Notes: a model not told the origin generated them from the sequence alone. 29,869 nucleotides of DNA from Avoscillospira sp045530865 (GCA_045530865.1 JAZSCX010000054.1:1-29869), one strand, 5' to 3'. Counted from the first letter of the stretch, positions 1 through 7,613 are shown. Numbers and translations: made by a program.

Positions 1-761
1 TCGGTGGACAGGGTGGTCTTGCCGGTGCCGGACAGGCCGAAGAACAGAGCGGTGTTTTCGCCGTTCATGTCGGTGTTGGCGGAGCAGTGCATGGAAGCCA
101 TGCCGTTCAGGGGCAGGTAGTAGTTCATCATGGAGAACATGCCCTTCTTCATTTCGCCGCCGTACCAGGTGTTCAGGATGACCTGCTCCTTGGAGGTGAT
201 GTTGAAGATGGCAGCGGTCTCGGAGTTCAGACCCAGTTCCTTGAAGTTGGTAACCTTAGCCTTGGCAGCGTTGTAGGAAACGAAGTCGGGCTCGAAGTTT
301 TCCAGCTCTTCGGCGGTGGGAGCGATGAACATGTTCTTGACGAAGTGAGCCTGCCATGCCACTTCCATGATGAAGCGGATGGCCATACGGCTGTCCTTGT
401 TGGTGCCGCAGAACACGTCCATGACGTACAGCTTCTTGTTGCTCAGCTGCTCAACGGCCAGACGCTTGCACTCGTTCCATGCTTCGATGGAAGCGGGCTT
501 GTTGTCGTTCTTGTACTCGTCGGAAGTCCACCACACGGTGTTCTTGGAGTTCTCGTCCATGACGATGAACTTGTCTTTGGGGGACCGGCCGGTGTAGATA
601 CCGGTCATGACATTGACAGCGCCCAGCTCGGTCAGCTGACCCTTCTCAAAGCCTTCCAGAGTGGGATCCATCTCGGCTTCGAACAGCTGCTCATAGGAAG
701 GATTGTAAACGACTTCCTTGGTGCCGACAATGCCATACTTTTCCAGATCAAAAGTGTTCAT
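1..761 (-). CDS. pckA: Phosphoenolpyruvate carboxykinase (ATP), 5' part
   Basis: This is the first 253 codons of ATP-dependent PEP carboxykinase, which interconverts oxaloacetate + ATP and PEP + CO2 + ADP in the cytoplasm. The family is about 530 residues, so roughly half the gene is in the window and it continues past the left edge. The protein starts MNTFDLEKYGIVGTKEVVYN. It shows the GIYTGRSPKDKF substrate-binding segment near residue 54, NTWYGGEMKKGMF further on, and the kinase P-loop GLSGTGKTTLSTD at the cut. The start at 761 is fixed by AAAGGAGG about nine bases upstream. Codon use is strongly biased, as in highly expressed genes. In an acetogen-like anaerobe it may run toward oxaloacetate and ATP formation; that direction is inference. 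Confidence 0.96.
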   Translation of the reverse strand, partial: MNTFDLEKYGIVGTKEVVYNPSYEQLFEAEMDPTLEGFEKGQLTELGAVNVMTGIYTGRSPKDKFIVMDENSKNTVWWTSDEYKNDNKPASIEAWNECKRLAVEQLSNKKLYVMDVFCGTNKDSRMAIRFIMEVAWQAHFVKNMFIAPTAEELENFEPDFVSYNAAKAKVTNFKELGLNSETAAIFNITSKEQVILNTWYGGEMKKGMFSMMNYYLPLNGMASMHCSANTDMNGENTALFFGLSGTGKTTLST

Positions 762-871
762 AGGTTGTTGTCCTCCTTTAATTTTGATTGCCCGGCCTCC
801 GTTTTTCCTTGTGTGGAAGCCTGCAAATATTTGTAATGCGAATGGGAAAAGCGAACTTCTCACCGAATAGC

Positions 872-900
872 AGTATAGCATAAAAGCTGCAAAATTTCTA
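872..900 (-). promoter_or_regulatory. Putative pckA promoter
   Basis: On the minus strand an extended -10 (TG-C-TATACT, hexamer 872-877) lies 17 bases from TAGAAA (895-900). This would give an untranslated leader of about 100 bases to pckA. Within 762-1095 I see only this promoter, the facing promoter of the ABC-F gene and A/T-rich spacer; no gene. Confidence 0.55.
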
Positions 901-1037
901 CTGTTTTTTGTGAAATTTCCAAAAGAAAATCACCCTGCCCAAGAACCGGCAAGTACCACCCCTGCAAATCTGTGCAATTCGCTTAATCTTCTTTTCCGGG
1001 TCTTTCCGCCGCGTTTTCAGCCGACTTCAATTGTCAA

Positions 1038-1066
1038 TTGTCAATTCCCCAAAAAACATGTATAAT
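1038..1066 (+). promoter_or_regulatory. Promoter of the ABC-F gene
   Basis: TTGTCA (1038-1043), a 17-base spacer and a perfect TATAAT (1061-1066) lie 30 bases upstream of the ABC-F start. The -35 sits in a short direct repeat (AATTGTC twice). Confidence 0.75.
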
Positions 1067-1095
1067 ACACCCAGAACACAAAAAGGAGTCTGCCT

Positions 1096-2871
1096 ATGCT
1101 GCTGTCCGCGGAAAAGCTTTCCATCAACTATGGCATCAAAGAACTGGTAAAAGATGCCGACCTCTATCTGGAACCGGGTGACAAGATCGGCGTCATCGGC
1201 ATCAACGGCACGGGAAAATCCACCCTTCTGCGGTGTCTGGCAGGGGTGGAACAGCCGGACAGCGGAATTGTGACCCGTTATCCCAACGTACAGGTGGTCT
1301 TTCTTTCCCAGAACCCGCCCATGGACGGAGAACATACGGTCTTAGAGCAGGTGTTTGCCAGTCAGGATGCCGCTTATCGAAACATCCACACCTACGAAGC
1401 CGTTTCCATGCTGAACCGGCTGGGAATCCCAGATCCCGATGCAAAAATCGGTGTTCTCTCCGGCGGTCAGCGCAAACGGGTGGCGCTGGCAGCCGCATTG
1501 CTGCAGCCGGCGGATGTGCTCATTCTGGACGAGCCCACCAACCATCTGGACGCGGAAATGGTGGCATGGCTGGAGCAGAAGCTCTCTGCCTTTCCCGGTG
1601 CCATCGTCATGGTCACCCACGACCGGTACTTCCTCGAGCGGGTCGCCACCCGCATTGCGGAGCTGAGCCGCGCAAAGCTCAGCTACTTTGAAGCCAACTA
1701 TTCCAAATATCTGGAGCTGAAGGCCCAGCGGGAGGAGATGGCGGAGGCCTCGGAGCGGAAGCGGCAGGCCATCCTGCGCCACGAGTACCAATGGATCATC
1801 CGGGGCTGTCAGGCCAGAACCACCAAGAGCAAGGAGCGCATCGACCGCTACGAAGCCCTGAAAAATCAGGAAGCGCCCCAGTATGACGAAACGGTGCAGC
1901 TGGGCGCCGCCGCCAGCCGTCTGGGCAGGCAGATTCTCAATCTGGAGCAGGTTTCCAAGTCCTTCGGCTCTTTGCAGGTGCTGCGGGATTTCTCCTACCG
2001 CATGGAGCGCCATGACCGGATCGGCATCGTGGGCGTCAACGGCGCGGGCAAGTCCACCCTGCTGAATCTGATGGCAGGCCGCCTGCAGCCGGACAGCGGC
2101 AATATTGAGACCGGCGCCACGGCGCAGATCGGCTATTTCACCCAGGAAGCAAAGGAGCTGGATCCGGAACAGACCGTCTGGGAGCTGGTGCACGGCATTG
2201 CCGGTGAAGTCCGCACCGACGAGGGCACCTTCTCCGCCAGCCAGATGCTGGAACGGTTCCTGTTCACCCCGGCCATGCAGCACACCAAAATCGGCCGTCT
2301 CTCCGGCGGCGAACGCCGCAGGCTGTTTCTGCTGAGCATCCTCATGGCAGCACCCAACATCCTGCTGCTGGACGAGCCCACCAACGATCTGGACATCACC
2401 ACCCTCTCCATTCTGGAGGACTATCTGGAAAGCTTCCCCGGGCCGGTCATCGCCGTCAGCCACGACCGGTATTTCCTCGACCGGATCGCGGAGCAGATTT
2501 TTGAGGTCTGCTCCGGCGGCGAAGTGCGCCGGTACACCGGAAACTACGGAGATTACCTGAAAAAACGGGAAAATTCCCTGCCGGAACGGCAAAAATCCGT
2601 GCAAAAAACGGCTCCAAACCAGCCGAAAAAGCAAAATAAATTGCGTTTTTCCTATATGGAGCAGCGGGAATACGACCATATCGACGAGGAAATCGCCGCT
2701 TTGGAGGCCAAAATCGCCCAAAAAAACGCCGAAATCGCCGCCTCCGGCGCCGATTTTGAACTTCTTCAACGGGCCATGGACGACAAAACACAGCTGGAAA
2801 CCCAGCTGGAAGCAAAGATGGAGCGGTGGGTCTACCTCAACGATCTGGCCGAGCAAATCGCCGCTACTTGA
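1096..2871 (+). CDS. ABC-F family ATPase (Uup-like)
   Basis: A 591-residue soluble protein with two ABC ATPase domains and no membrane segment, the layout of ABC-F ATPases that act on ribosomes rather than in transport. Domain 1 has Walker A GINGTGKST (35-43), signature LSGGQ (121-125) and Walker B with DEPTNHLD (145-152). A charged, Arg/Lys-rich linker follows (about 205-260). Domain 2 has GVNGAGKST (313-321), LSGGE (402-406) and DEPTNDLD (426-433). The C-terminus (about 490-591) is a Lys/Glu-rich coiled coil as in Uup, which in E. coli binds DNA and ribosomes. AAGGAG eight bases upstream supports the start. A resistance-type ABC-F role is less likely given the coiled-coil tail. The stop codon overlaps the -35 of the next gene. 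Confidence 0.92.
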   Translation: MLLSAEKLSINYGIKELVKDADLYLEPGDKIGVIGINGTGKSTLLRCLAGVEQPDSGIVTRYPNVQVVFLSQNPPMDGEHTVLEQVFASQDAAYRNIHTYEAVSMLNRLGIPDPDAKIGVLSGGQRKRVALAAALLQPADVLILDEPTNHLDAEMVAWLEQKLSAFPGAIVMVTHDRYFLERVATRIAELSRAKLSYFEANYSKYLELKAQREEMAEASERKRQAILRHEYQWIIRGCQARTTKSKERIDRYEALKNQEAPQYDETVQLGAAASRLGRQILNLEQVSKSFGSLQVLRDFSYRMERHDRIGIVGVNGAGKSTLLNLMAGRLQPDSGNIETGATAQIGYFTQEAKELDPEQTVWELVHGIAGEVRTDEGTFSASQMLERFLFTPAMQHTKIGRLSGGERRRLFLLSILMAAPNILLLDEPTNDLDITTLSILEDYLESFPGPVIAVSHDRYFLDRIAEQIFEVCSGGEVRRYTGNYGDYLKKRENSLPERQKSVQKTAPNQPKKQNKLRFSYMEQREYDHIDEEIAALEAKIAQKNAEIAASGADFELLQRAMDDKTQLETQLEAKMERWVYLNDLAEQIAAT

Positions 2872-2896
2872 CAGATGGATGGGCAAATGATAAAGT
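2868..2896 (+). promoter_or_regulatory. Promoter of the Lar-like gene
   Basis: A perfect TTGACA (2868-2873) overlaps the stop codon of the ABC-F gene. A 17-base spacer leads to TAAAGT (2891-2896), about 29 bases before the small gene. Confidence 0.6.
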
Positions 2897-2924
2897 GGAC
2901 ACAATGATACAAGGAGGGAATACG

Positions 2925-3152
2925 ATGGATCCAATGTTTGCAGCCATCAGTTTATCCGATTGCCCCGTGTGCGGCGGCGCTGCCTGTATGAGTGAAGAGG
3001 GCGGCTGGGCCATCTCCGTGGAATGTGTGGACTGCGGCGCACACACCGCCATCTCCACCTACAGCAAACCGGATGAAAAGCAGGCCGCTGCCGAGCGCGC
3101 AGCCTACACGTGGAATCTGGGCAAAGTCGTTGCCCCCGGCCCGGGTGAATAA
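2925..3152 (+). CDS. Lar-like small zinc-ribbon protein
   Basis: A 75-residue protein with CPVCGG near the N-terminus, CVDCGAHT about 20 residues later, and a C-terminal helix ending AAYTWNLG. This order (CPxCGG, CxxCGA, then A-x-x-x-WN) is that of the Lar restriction-alleviation family. The four cysteines probably bind one zinc. The start at 2925 has AAGGAGGG at ideal spacing; upstream in-frame starts lie inside the ABC-F gene. In E. coli prophage Rac, Lar dampens type I restriction, but many chromosomal homologues have no known role, and no restriction-modification gene or phage gene is visible here. It has its own promoter and terminator. Confidence 0.75.
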   Translation: MDPMFAAISLSDCPVCGGAACMSEEGGWAISVECVDCGAHTAISTYSKPDEKQAAAERAAYTWNLGKVVAPGPGE

Positions 3153-3172
3153 ACGAATAACCAACAAAAAGA

Positions 3173-3202
3173 GCAGACAGGAACGCCTGTCTGCGCTTTT
3201 TT
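3173..3202 (+). terminator. Rho-independent terminator of the Lar-like gene
   Basis: GCAGACAGG / CCTGTCTGC, a perfect 9-bp stem with an AACG loop, is followed by GC and six T. Confidence 0.92.
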
Positions 3203-3208
3203 GTTGAA

Positions 3209-3246
3209 GCGGATTGCCACGCCGCCGTTGGCGGCTCGCAATGACA
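3209..3246. repeat. Intergenic hairpin repeat (type C)
   Basis: A palindromic unit with outer arms ATTGC (3213-3217) and GCAAT (3238-3242) and inner arms GCCGCC / GGCGGC (3221-3226 / 3230-3235) around GTT. It lies between the Lar terminator and the ade promoter and is not needed by either. It resembles dispersed repeats I recall from Oscillospirales genomes; that recollection is not checked. Confidence 0.5.
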
Positions 3247-3304
3247 TAAAATTTGGAGGTTGGTTCTCGAATACGATTTGTATAATTTTTTCGTGCATTT
3301 TCCC

Positions 3305-3333
3305 TATTCAAGAATTTTGTTTTATGGTATCAT
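3305..3333 (+). promoter_or_regulatory. Putative ade promoter (extended -10)
   Basis: TG-G-TATCAT (3325-3333) forms an extended -10, with only a poor -35 (TATTCA, 3305-3310, 17-base spacer). A second TATAAT at 3281-3286 lies further upstream. No purine riboswitch core was recognised between here and the gene. Confidence 0.45.
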
Positions 3334-3366
3334 CTGTATAAAATATACAAGGAAAGGATGATTGCC

Positions 3367-5097
3367 ATGGCAGGCAACTATGAAAGTTATTCCAGCCGGA
3401 TCAACCGGGATCTGCTGAAAAAGCAGAAGATCGTGGATGTGGCGGCGGGACGCCGTCCGGCAGATGTGGTGCTGAAAAACGCCGTCTATCTCAATGTCTT
3501 TGCAAACGAGCTCTGTCAGGGCGACATCGCCATTGCCGAAGGCCTCACCGTGGGCATGGGCTCCTACAGCGGTCTGCAGGAATACGACATGACCGGAAAG
3601 ATCGTACTGCCCGGATTTGTGGACAGCCACATGCATCTGGAAAGCTCCCTTCTGGCTCCCAAGGATCTGGCTTCTGCCCTGCTGCCCCATGGCACCACCA
3701 CTGTGGTCACGGATCCCCATGAGATCGCCAACGTCATGGGCACCGACGGCATCGATTATATGCTGCAGGCCACAGAGGGGCTGCCCCTCAACGTGCTGTT
3801 TATGCTACCCTCCTGTGTACCGGCCACGCCTATGGACGAGAGCGGCGCGGTACTGGACTATCGGGCACTGGACTCCTTTTACGTCCACCCCCGGGTACGG
3901 GGTCTGGCAGAGGTCATGAACTATGTGGGCGTCATTGCCGCCGATCCGCAGGTGCTGGAAAAGATCGCCGCCGCCCAGTCCCACCACAAAAAGATCGACG
4001 GTCACGCGCCGGATCTGAAGGGCAAGCAGCTGGACGCCTATGTGGCGGCAGGCGTCTATTCCGACCATGAGTGCTACAGCGCCGAGGACGCCATTGCCAA
4101 GATCCAGCGGGGACAGTATATCATGATCCGCGAGGGCACTGCCGCCCAAAATCTGGATGCATTGATGCCCCTGCTGACGTCCAAATACGCAGACCGCTGT
4201 ATGTTCTGTGCCGATGACCGCCACCCCAGCGACCTGCTGGAAAAAGGACACATCGACTACATCTGCCGCAAGGCTATCAAAAACGGCGCCGATCCCATTC
4301 TGACCGTTAAGGTGGCGACCCACAACGCCGCAAGATACTATCAGCTGAACAATCAGGGCGCCATTGCCCCGGGCTATGCGGCGGATTTTGCCATTATTGA
4401 CAACTTTGAGGATTTTCAGGTACAGATGGTATTTCAGGGCGGCGTTCTGCGCTACGACGGACAGATGCAACCCTTTGACGCGCCGGAGATCGAGCCCTAT
4501 CTGGCAGAACGCGCCCACGATACCTTCCATGTGCAGCGGCTTACCGCCGATGACTTCTGGGACAGCCGTCCCCGGGGTGTACTGGGCATGATCCCCGGCG
4601 AGATCGTCACCACCGACAACGGCTACGCCGACCATGTGGATGTGGAGCAGGATATTCTGAAAATCGCCGTCATTGAGCGGCACAAGAACACCGGACATGT
4701 GGGTATCGGCTATCTGCAGGGCTATGGGCTGAAAGCCGGTGCGGTGGCCACCTCCATCTCCCATGACAGCCACAACATCATTGTGGTGGGCACCAATTCC
4801 AGGGATATGGCCTGCGCCGCCAACCGGATCGTGGAAAACCGCGGCGGTATTGTGGTGGTCAAGGATGAGGCGGTTACGGCGGAGGTGGTACTGGAGATTG
4901 CCGGCATTATGACCGAAGCGCCCCTGCATGAGGTCAATGAAACCCTGGAACACGCCAAGGAAGTGGCCTTTGCACAGGGCGTCAACCCCGGCGTAGATCC
5001 CTTTATGACATTGAGCTTTATGGCGCTGCCGGTGATCCCGCAGGTGCGGCTCACCACCCGCGGTGTGATCGATGTGCTGACGCAGAAATACATTTGA
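3367..5097 (+). CDS. ade: Adenine deaminase
   Basis: Adenine deaminase (adenine + H2O to hypoxanthine + NH3), a cytoplasmic purine-salvage metalloenzyme of the amidohydrolase superfamily. With this start it has 576 residues, the family's usual size. Diagnostic segments are GFVDSHMHLESS, with metal-binding His88 and His90; TDPHEIANVMG; DGHAPDLKGK; HECYSAEDA; MIREGTAAQNL; and FCADDRHPSDL, with the late metal-binding Asp. The C-terminal domain carries HKNTGHVGIGY and ISHDSHNI. ATG at 3367 sits eight bases from AAAGGA. A second ATG at 3358 is also possible but is too close to that site. It is monocistronic. Together with uraA it suggests base scavenging. Confidence 0.95.
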   Translation: MAGNYESYSSRINRDLLKKQKIVDVAAGRRPADVVLKNAVYLNVFANELCQGDIAIAEGLTVGMGSYSGLQEYDMTGKIVLPGFVDSHMHLESSLLAPKDLASALLPHGTTTVVTDPHEIANVMGTDGIDYMLQATEGLPLNVLFMLPSCVPATPMDESGAVLDYRALDSFYVHPRVRGLAEVMNYVGVIAADPQVLEKIAAAQSHHKKIDGHAPDLKGKQLDAYVAAGVYSDHECYSAEDAIAKIQRGQYIMIREGTAAQNLDALMPLLTSKYADRCMFCADDRHPSDLLEKGHIDYICRKAIKNGADPILTVKVATHNAARYYQLNNQGAIAPGYAADFAIIDNFEDFQVQMVFQGGVLRYDGQMQPFDAPEIEPYLAERAHDTFHVQRLTADDFWDSRPRGVLGMIPGEIVTTDNGYADHVDVEQDILKIAVIERHKNTGHVGIGYLQGYGLKAGAVATSISHDSHNIIVVGTNSRDMACAANRIVENRGGIVVVKDEAVTAEVVLEIAGIMTEAPLHEVNETLEHAKEVAFAQGVNPGVDPFMTLSFMALPVIPQVRLTTRGVIDVLTQKYI

Positions 5098-5144
5098 TTA
5101 ATGGACAATTGACAATGACGGTATCCGCTGCGCGGATGAATAAA

Positions 5145-5172
5145 ATGGCGGGCGACCATTGGTCGCCCCTAC
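5145..5172. repeat. Intergenic hairpin repeat (type A)
   Basis: GGGCGACC (5150-5157), ATT, GGTCGCCC (5161-5168), then CTAC. Three further copies in this window share the pattern of a G/C stem followed by CCCTA or CCCCTA. Confidence 0.6.
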
Positions 5173-5196
5173 TTGACATTTGGGCAAATATGGTTG

Positions 5197-5233
5197 ACAA
5201 TGGTGGTATCGCGGAATGCGGTACCACCATTGT
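5197..5233. repeat. Strong hairpin just upstream of lplA
   Basis: Perfect 12-bp arms, ACAATGGTGGTA (5197-5208) and TACCACCATTGT (5222-5233). Inside them lie a T-G wobble and a CGC/GCG continuation, giving about 16 bp closed by a GGAAT loop. It ends 4 bases before one candidate start (5237) and 16 before the other (5249). It could be a translational control element or part of a small mobile repeat. Confidence 0.7.
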
Positions 5234-5248
5234 GATATGAGGTTGTTT

Positions 5249-6220
5249 ATGCGGAATTTCTGGTATGTTTCCTCCAGCCGGGATGGCTGGCAAAATCTGG
5301 CCATGGATGAATGGTTTCTGGATCATCTGGCGCCGGATGATCTTCTTTTGTATTTTTATGTAAACCAAAATGCGGTCATCATCGGCAAAAATCAGAACCC
5401 GTGGAAGGAATGTGACCTGCAGGCCATGGAACGGGATGGCGTACAACTGGTACGGCGCATCACCGGCGGCGGAGCGGTATATCACGACTGTGGCAATCTG
5501 AATTTTTCCTTTATTGCCGGGGAAAACCGCTACGATCTGCAGCGGCAGCTGCAGGTGATTTTGCAGGCGGTACGTGCGCTGGGGATTCCCTGCGATTTTT
5601 CCGGACGGAACGATCTGCTGGCAGACGGCAGAAAGTTTTCCGGCAACGCCTTCTGCAGCAGACAGGGCATCCGACAGCACCACGGCACGTTGCTGATTCG
5701 CTCCGATCTGGGACGTCTGCAGAATTATCTGCAGGTAGACCCCCGGAAGCTGAAAGCCAAGGGCGTGGAATCCGTCCGCAGCCGCGTGTGCAATCTATCG
5801 GAGTTTATTCCGGAACTGACTTCCGATATCATGCTGGATGCCATCCGGAAGGTATTTGAAAAAGAATACGGCGCAGTGGAAGATCTGGCTCTGACGCCGG
5901 AACAGGTGGCGCAGATCGTGCCCTACTACGAAAAGCAGAGTTCGTGGCAGTGGAAAATGGGCAAGACCCCGGCCTTTGATCTGGAGCTGGACACCCGGTT
6001 CCTCTGGGGTGGGGTGCAGCTGCAATTTTCTCTGAAAAATTCCTTGGTGGAGCGGGTTTCCGTGTATTCCGACGCCATGGATGCAGAGCTGGCCGCCGAA
6101 ATTCAGAACCGGTTGGCCGATGTGTGCTTTGGTTCTCAGCCCATGTATCAGGCGCTGATGCAGTCGGACAAGGAAAATGTGCGGGATGTGGCACAGTTTA
6201 TTCTGGAGCAGGGATTGTAA
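5249..6220 (+). CDS. lplA: Lipoate-protein ligase
   Basis: Lipoate-protein ligase A family, 323 residues. It activates lipoate with ATP and attaches it to a lysine of lipoyl-domain proteins such as glycine-cleavage H protein or 2-oxoacid dehydrogenase E2. Visible motifs: NLAMDEW (17-23), VIIGKNQNPWKE (43-54), the lipoate-binding loop RRITGGGAVYHD (69-80), NLNFSF, and GRNDLLADGRKFSGNAF with the catalytic Lys. A C-terminal accessory domain (about 245-323) is present, so it is full length. The start at 5249 follows TGAGG by six bases; ATG 5237 is the alternative. Starts further upstream fall inside the hairpin. A weak promoter may be TTGACA (5173-5178) with GACAAT. No lipoyl-protein gene is in the window. 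Confidence 0.93.
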   Translation: MRNFWYVSSSRDGWQNLAMDEWFLDHLAPDDLLLYFYVNQNAVIIGKNQNPWKECDLQAMERDGVQLVRRITGGGAVYHDCGNLNFSFIAGENRYDLQRQLQVILQAVRALGIPCDFSGRNDLLADGRKFSGNAFCSRQGIRQHHGTLLIRSDLGRLQNYLQVDPRKLKAKGVESVRSRVCNLSEFIPELTSDIMLDAIRKVFEKEYGAVEDLALTPEQVAQIVPYYEKQSSWQWKMGKTPAFDLELDTRFLWGGVQLQFSLKNSLVERVSVYSDAMDAELAAEIQNRLADVCFGSQPMYQALMQSDKENVRDVAQFILEQGL

Positions 6221-6238
6221 AAATTGATCATTGAACTG

Positions 6239-6267
6239 CGGCGGCCAGAGGTCTGGCCGCCCTACAA
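6239..6267. repeat. Intergenic hairpin repeat (type A)
   Basis: GGCGGCCAG (6240-6248), AGGT, CTGGCCGCC (6253-6261), then CTAC. Nearly the same stem recurs at 24515-24536. Confidence 0.65.
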
Positions 6268-6308
6268 TATTCTAAGATGCTGCCACAACATTTTGATCGT
6301 TCTGATCC

Positions 6309-6356
6309 CCTCAGTCACGCAAGCGTGACAGCTCCCCTTGGTCACCAAGGGGAGCC
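6309..6356. repeat. Double-hairpin intergenic repeat (type B)
   Basis: After CCTCA comes a first hairpin GTCACG / CGTGAC (6314-6319 / 6324-6329) and then a second, GCTCCCCTTGG / CCAAGGGGAGC (6331-6341 / 6345-6355). The same two-hairpin layout occurs at 12118-12166 and, inverted, at 8756-8806. Confidence 0.65.
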
Positions 6357-6380
6357 GTTTTGTCGCCCTATGAAATGCGG

Positions 6381-6426
6381 ATAAATAATTGAGAGGCGGC
6401 CGGGCAGCCGCCTCTCAATTATTTAT
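6381..6426. terminator. Long perfect hairpin, terminator of the aldo/keto reductase gene
   Basis: Arms of 20 bp (6381-6400 and 6407-6426) pair perfectly around CGGGCA. The core is GAGAGGCGGC / GCCGCCTCTC, with A/T-rich flanks that can serve as the U tract on either strand. The stop codon of the minus-strand reductase (6423-6425) lies inside the right arm. Confidence 0.8.
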
Positions 6427-7511
6427 TCTTCGAATACAGCGGCGACCTTTTTCAGCCATTCCCGGATGGGCAGATGCTGCGGGCAGATGTCCTCGCACTG
6501 GCCGCAGCCGATACAGTCGGAGGCCTTGCCGTTCTCTCTGGTTCTGCTGGCATAGCCCCAGCCCGGATCCAGATAGACCACCTTTTTATTGTACAGCTTG
6601 AACAAATCGGGGATCAGGATATTCTGCGGGCAGCCGTCCACGCAGTAGCGGCAGGCCGTGCAGGCCACGGTTTCCTGCGCCAGAAGGATCTCCCGCACCT
6701 GATCCAGTGCCGCCAGTTCCTGCTCGTTGAGGGGCCGGAAGTCCTTCATAAAGCTGATATTGTCCTGCACCTGCTCCAGTGTGCTCATGCCGCTGAGCAC
6801 CTTCATCACGCCCTCCTGAGAAGCTGCGTAGCGAATGGCGAAGCTTGCATGGCTGCCGCCGCCCAGTGCGTCCAGCACTTCTGCCGCCTTGGGAGGCAGA
6901 TTGGCCAGTGCGCCGCCCTTGACCGGCTCCATCACCAGCACGGGCTTGCCATACTTGCGGCAAACCTCATAGCAGCCCCAGCTCTTCACATCGGGGTTGT
7001 CCCGGTCCAGGTAGTTGAACTGGATCTGCACCACTTCCACCTCGGGATTTTCCTGCAGAACCTTTTCCAGAAATTCCGGCTGATCGTGGAAGGAGAAACC
7101 GATGTGGCGGATCTTGCCCTGCTCCTTCAGTTTCTGCAGCTCCGCAAAGCTGTGGCAGCGCACATGCTTGTCATAGTTTTTGGAGGTAACGGAATGTACC
7201 AGACAGTAGTCAAAATACGCCACGCCGCAGGCTTCCAGCTGGGTATCGATCAGGGGCGCGATCTCCTCCTGCTGTTCAAAGAAGGTATAGGTCAGCTTGT
7301 TGGTGAGCACATAGCTCTCCCGGGGATACCGGCTGGTCAGGCAGGCCTTCAGTCCGGTCTCACTTCTGCCGCCCAGATAGTTGTGCGCCGTGTCAAAATA
7401 GTTGAAGCCCGCTTCCATAAAAGCGTCCACCATTTTGGTGCAATGCTCCAGATCGACTTCCCCATTTTCCAGCATGGGCAGCCGCATAAAGCCAAAGCCC
7501 AGTTTATTCAT
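6423..7511 (-). CDS. Aldo/keto reductase with C-terminal 2[4Fe-4S] ferredoxin domain
   Basis: A 362-residue protein of two parts. The N-terminal TIM barrel (about 1-270) has the aldo/keto reductase tetrad: Asp40 and Tyr45 in FDTAHNY, Lys72 in TNKLTY, and His106 in CLVHS. The C-terminal part has two complete CxxCxxCxxxCP motifs, Cys284/287/290/294 and Cys333/336/339/343, for two [4Fe-4S] clusters. Such proteins are common in anaerobes and are thought to exchange electrons with ferredoxin; substrate unknown. The start at 7511 has GAGGAGG eight bases upstream; the longer reading frame adds 13 residues without such a site. It is divergent from the DUF4317 gene with overlapping promoters. Confidence 0.92.
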   Translation of the reverse strand: MNKLGFGFMRLPMLENGEVDLEHCTKMVDAFMEAGFNYFDTAHNYLGGRSETGLKACLTSRYPRESYVLTNKLTYTFFEQQEEIAPLIDTQLEACGVAYFDYCLVHSVTSKNYDKHVRCHSFAELQKLKEQGKIRHIGFSFHDQPEFLEKVLQENPEVEVVQIQFNYLDRDNPDVKSWGCYEVCRKYGKPVLVMEPVKGGALANLPPKAAEVLDALGGGSHASFAIRYAASQEGVMKVLSGMSTLEQVQDNISFMKDFRPLNEQELAALDQVREILLAQETVACTACRYCVDGCPQNILIPDLFKLYNKKVVYLDPGWGYASRTRENGKASDCIGCGQCEDICPQHLPIREWLKKVAAVFEE

Positions 7512-7536
7512 GCGCGTTCCTCCTCGTTTTTCTTTC

Positions 7537-7565
7537 ATTATATCACACACAGGATTTGAAGTGAA
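7537..7565 (-). promoter_or_regulatory. Promoter of the aldo/keto reductase gene
   Basis: On the minus strand TTCACT (7560-7565), a 17-base spacer and a perfect extended -10, TG-A-TATAAT (hexamer 7537-7542). Its -35 shares two bases with the opposite-facing -35. Confidence 0.8.
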
Positions 7566-7584
7566 GCAGGATTTGTGCTATGAT
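7556..7584 (+). promoter_or_regulatory. Promoter of the DUF4317 gene
   Basis: TTGAAG (7556-7561), a 17-base spacer and an extended -10, TG-C-TATGAT (hexamer 7579-7584), 30 bases before the gene. Confidence 0.75.
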
Positions 7585-7585
7585 A

Positions 7586-7601
7586 GGGATATCGATATCC
7601 C
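7586..7601. promoter_or_regulatory. 16-bp perfect palindrome, candidate operator
   Basis: GGGATATCGATATCCC lies one base after the -10 of the DUF4317 promoter and so spans the expected transcription start. It is well placed for a repressor; the protein is unknown. Confidence 0.55.
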
Positions 7602-7613
7602 ACGGAGGTACCC

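Noticed and set aside
87..836. 249-codon plus-strand frame over the pckA region
   Set aside because: It is the antisense shadow of pckA, whose minus-strand translation has unmistakable PEP carboxykinase motifs.
1342..2934. 530-codon minus-strand frame opposite the ABC-F gene, and similar ones opposite ade, gpmI and the DUF1846 gene
   Set aside because: Same shadow effect; no ribosome site, no recognisable family, and complete overlap with well-supported genes.
3241..3366. Purine riboswitch upstream of adenine deaminase
   Set aside because: The conserved purine-aptamer loops and a terminator or sequester stem were not found; only promoters and a repeat are visible.
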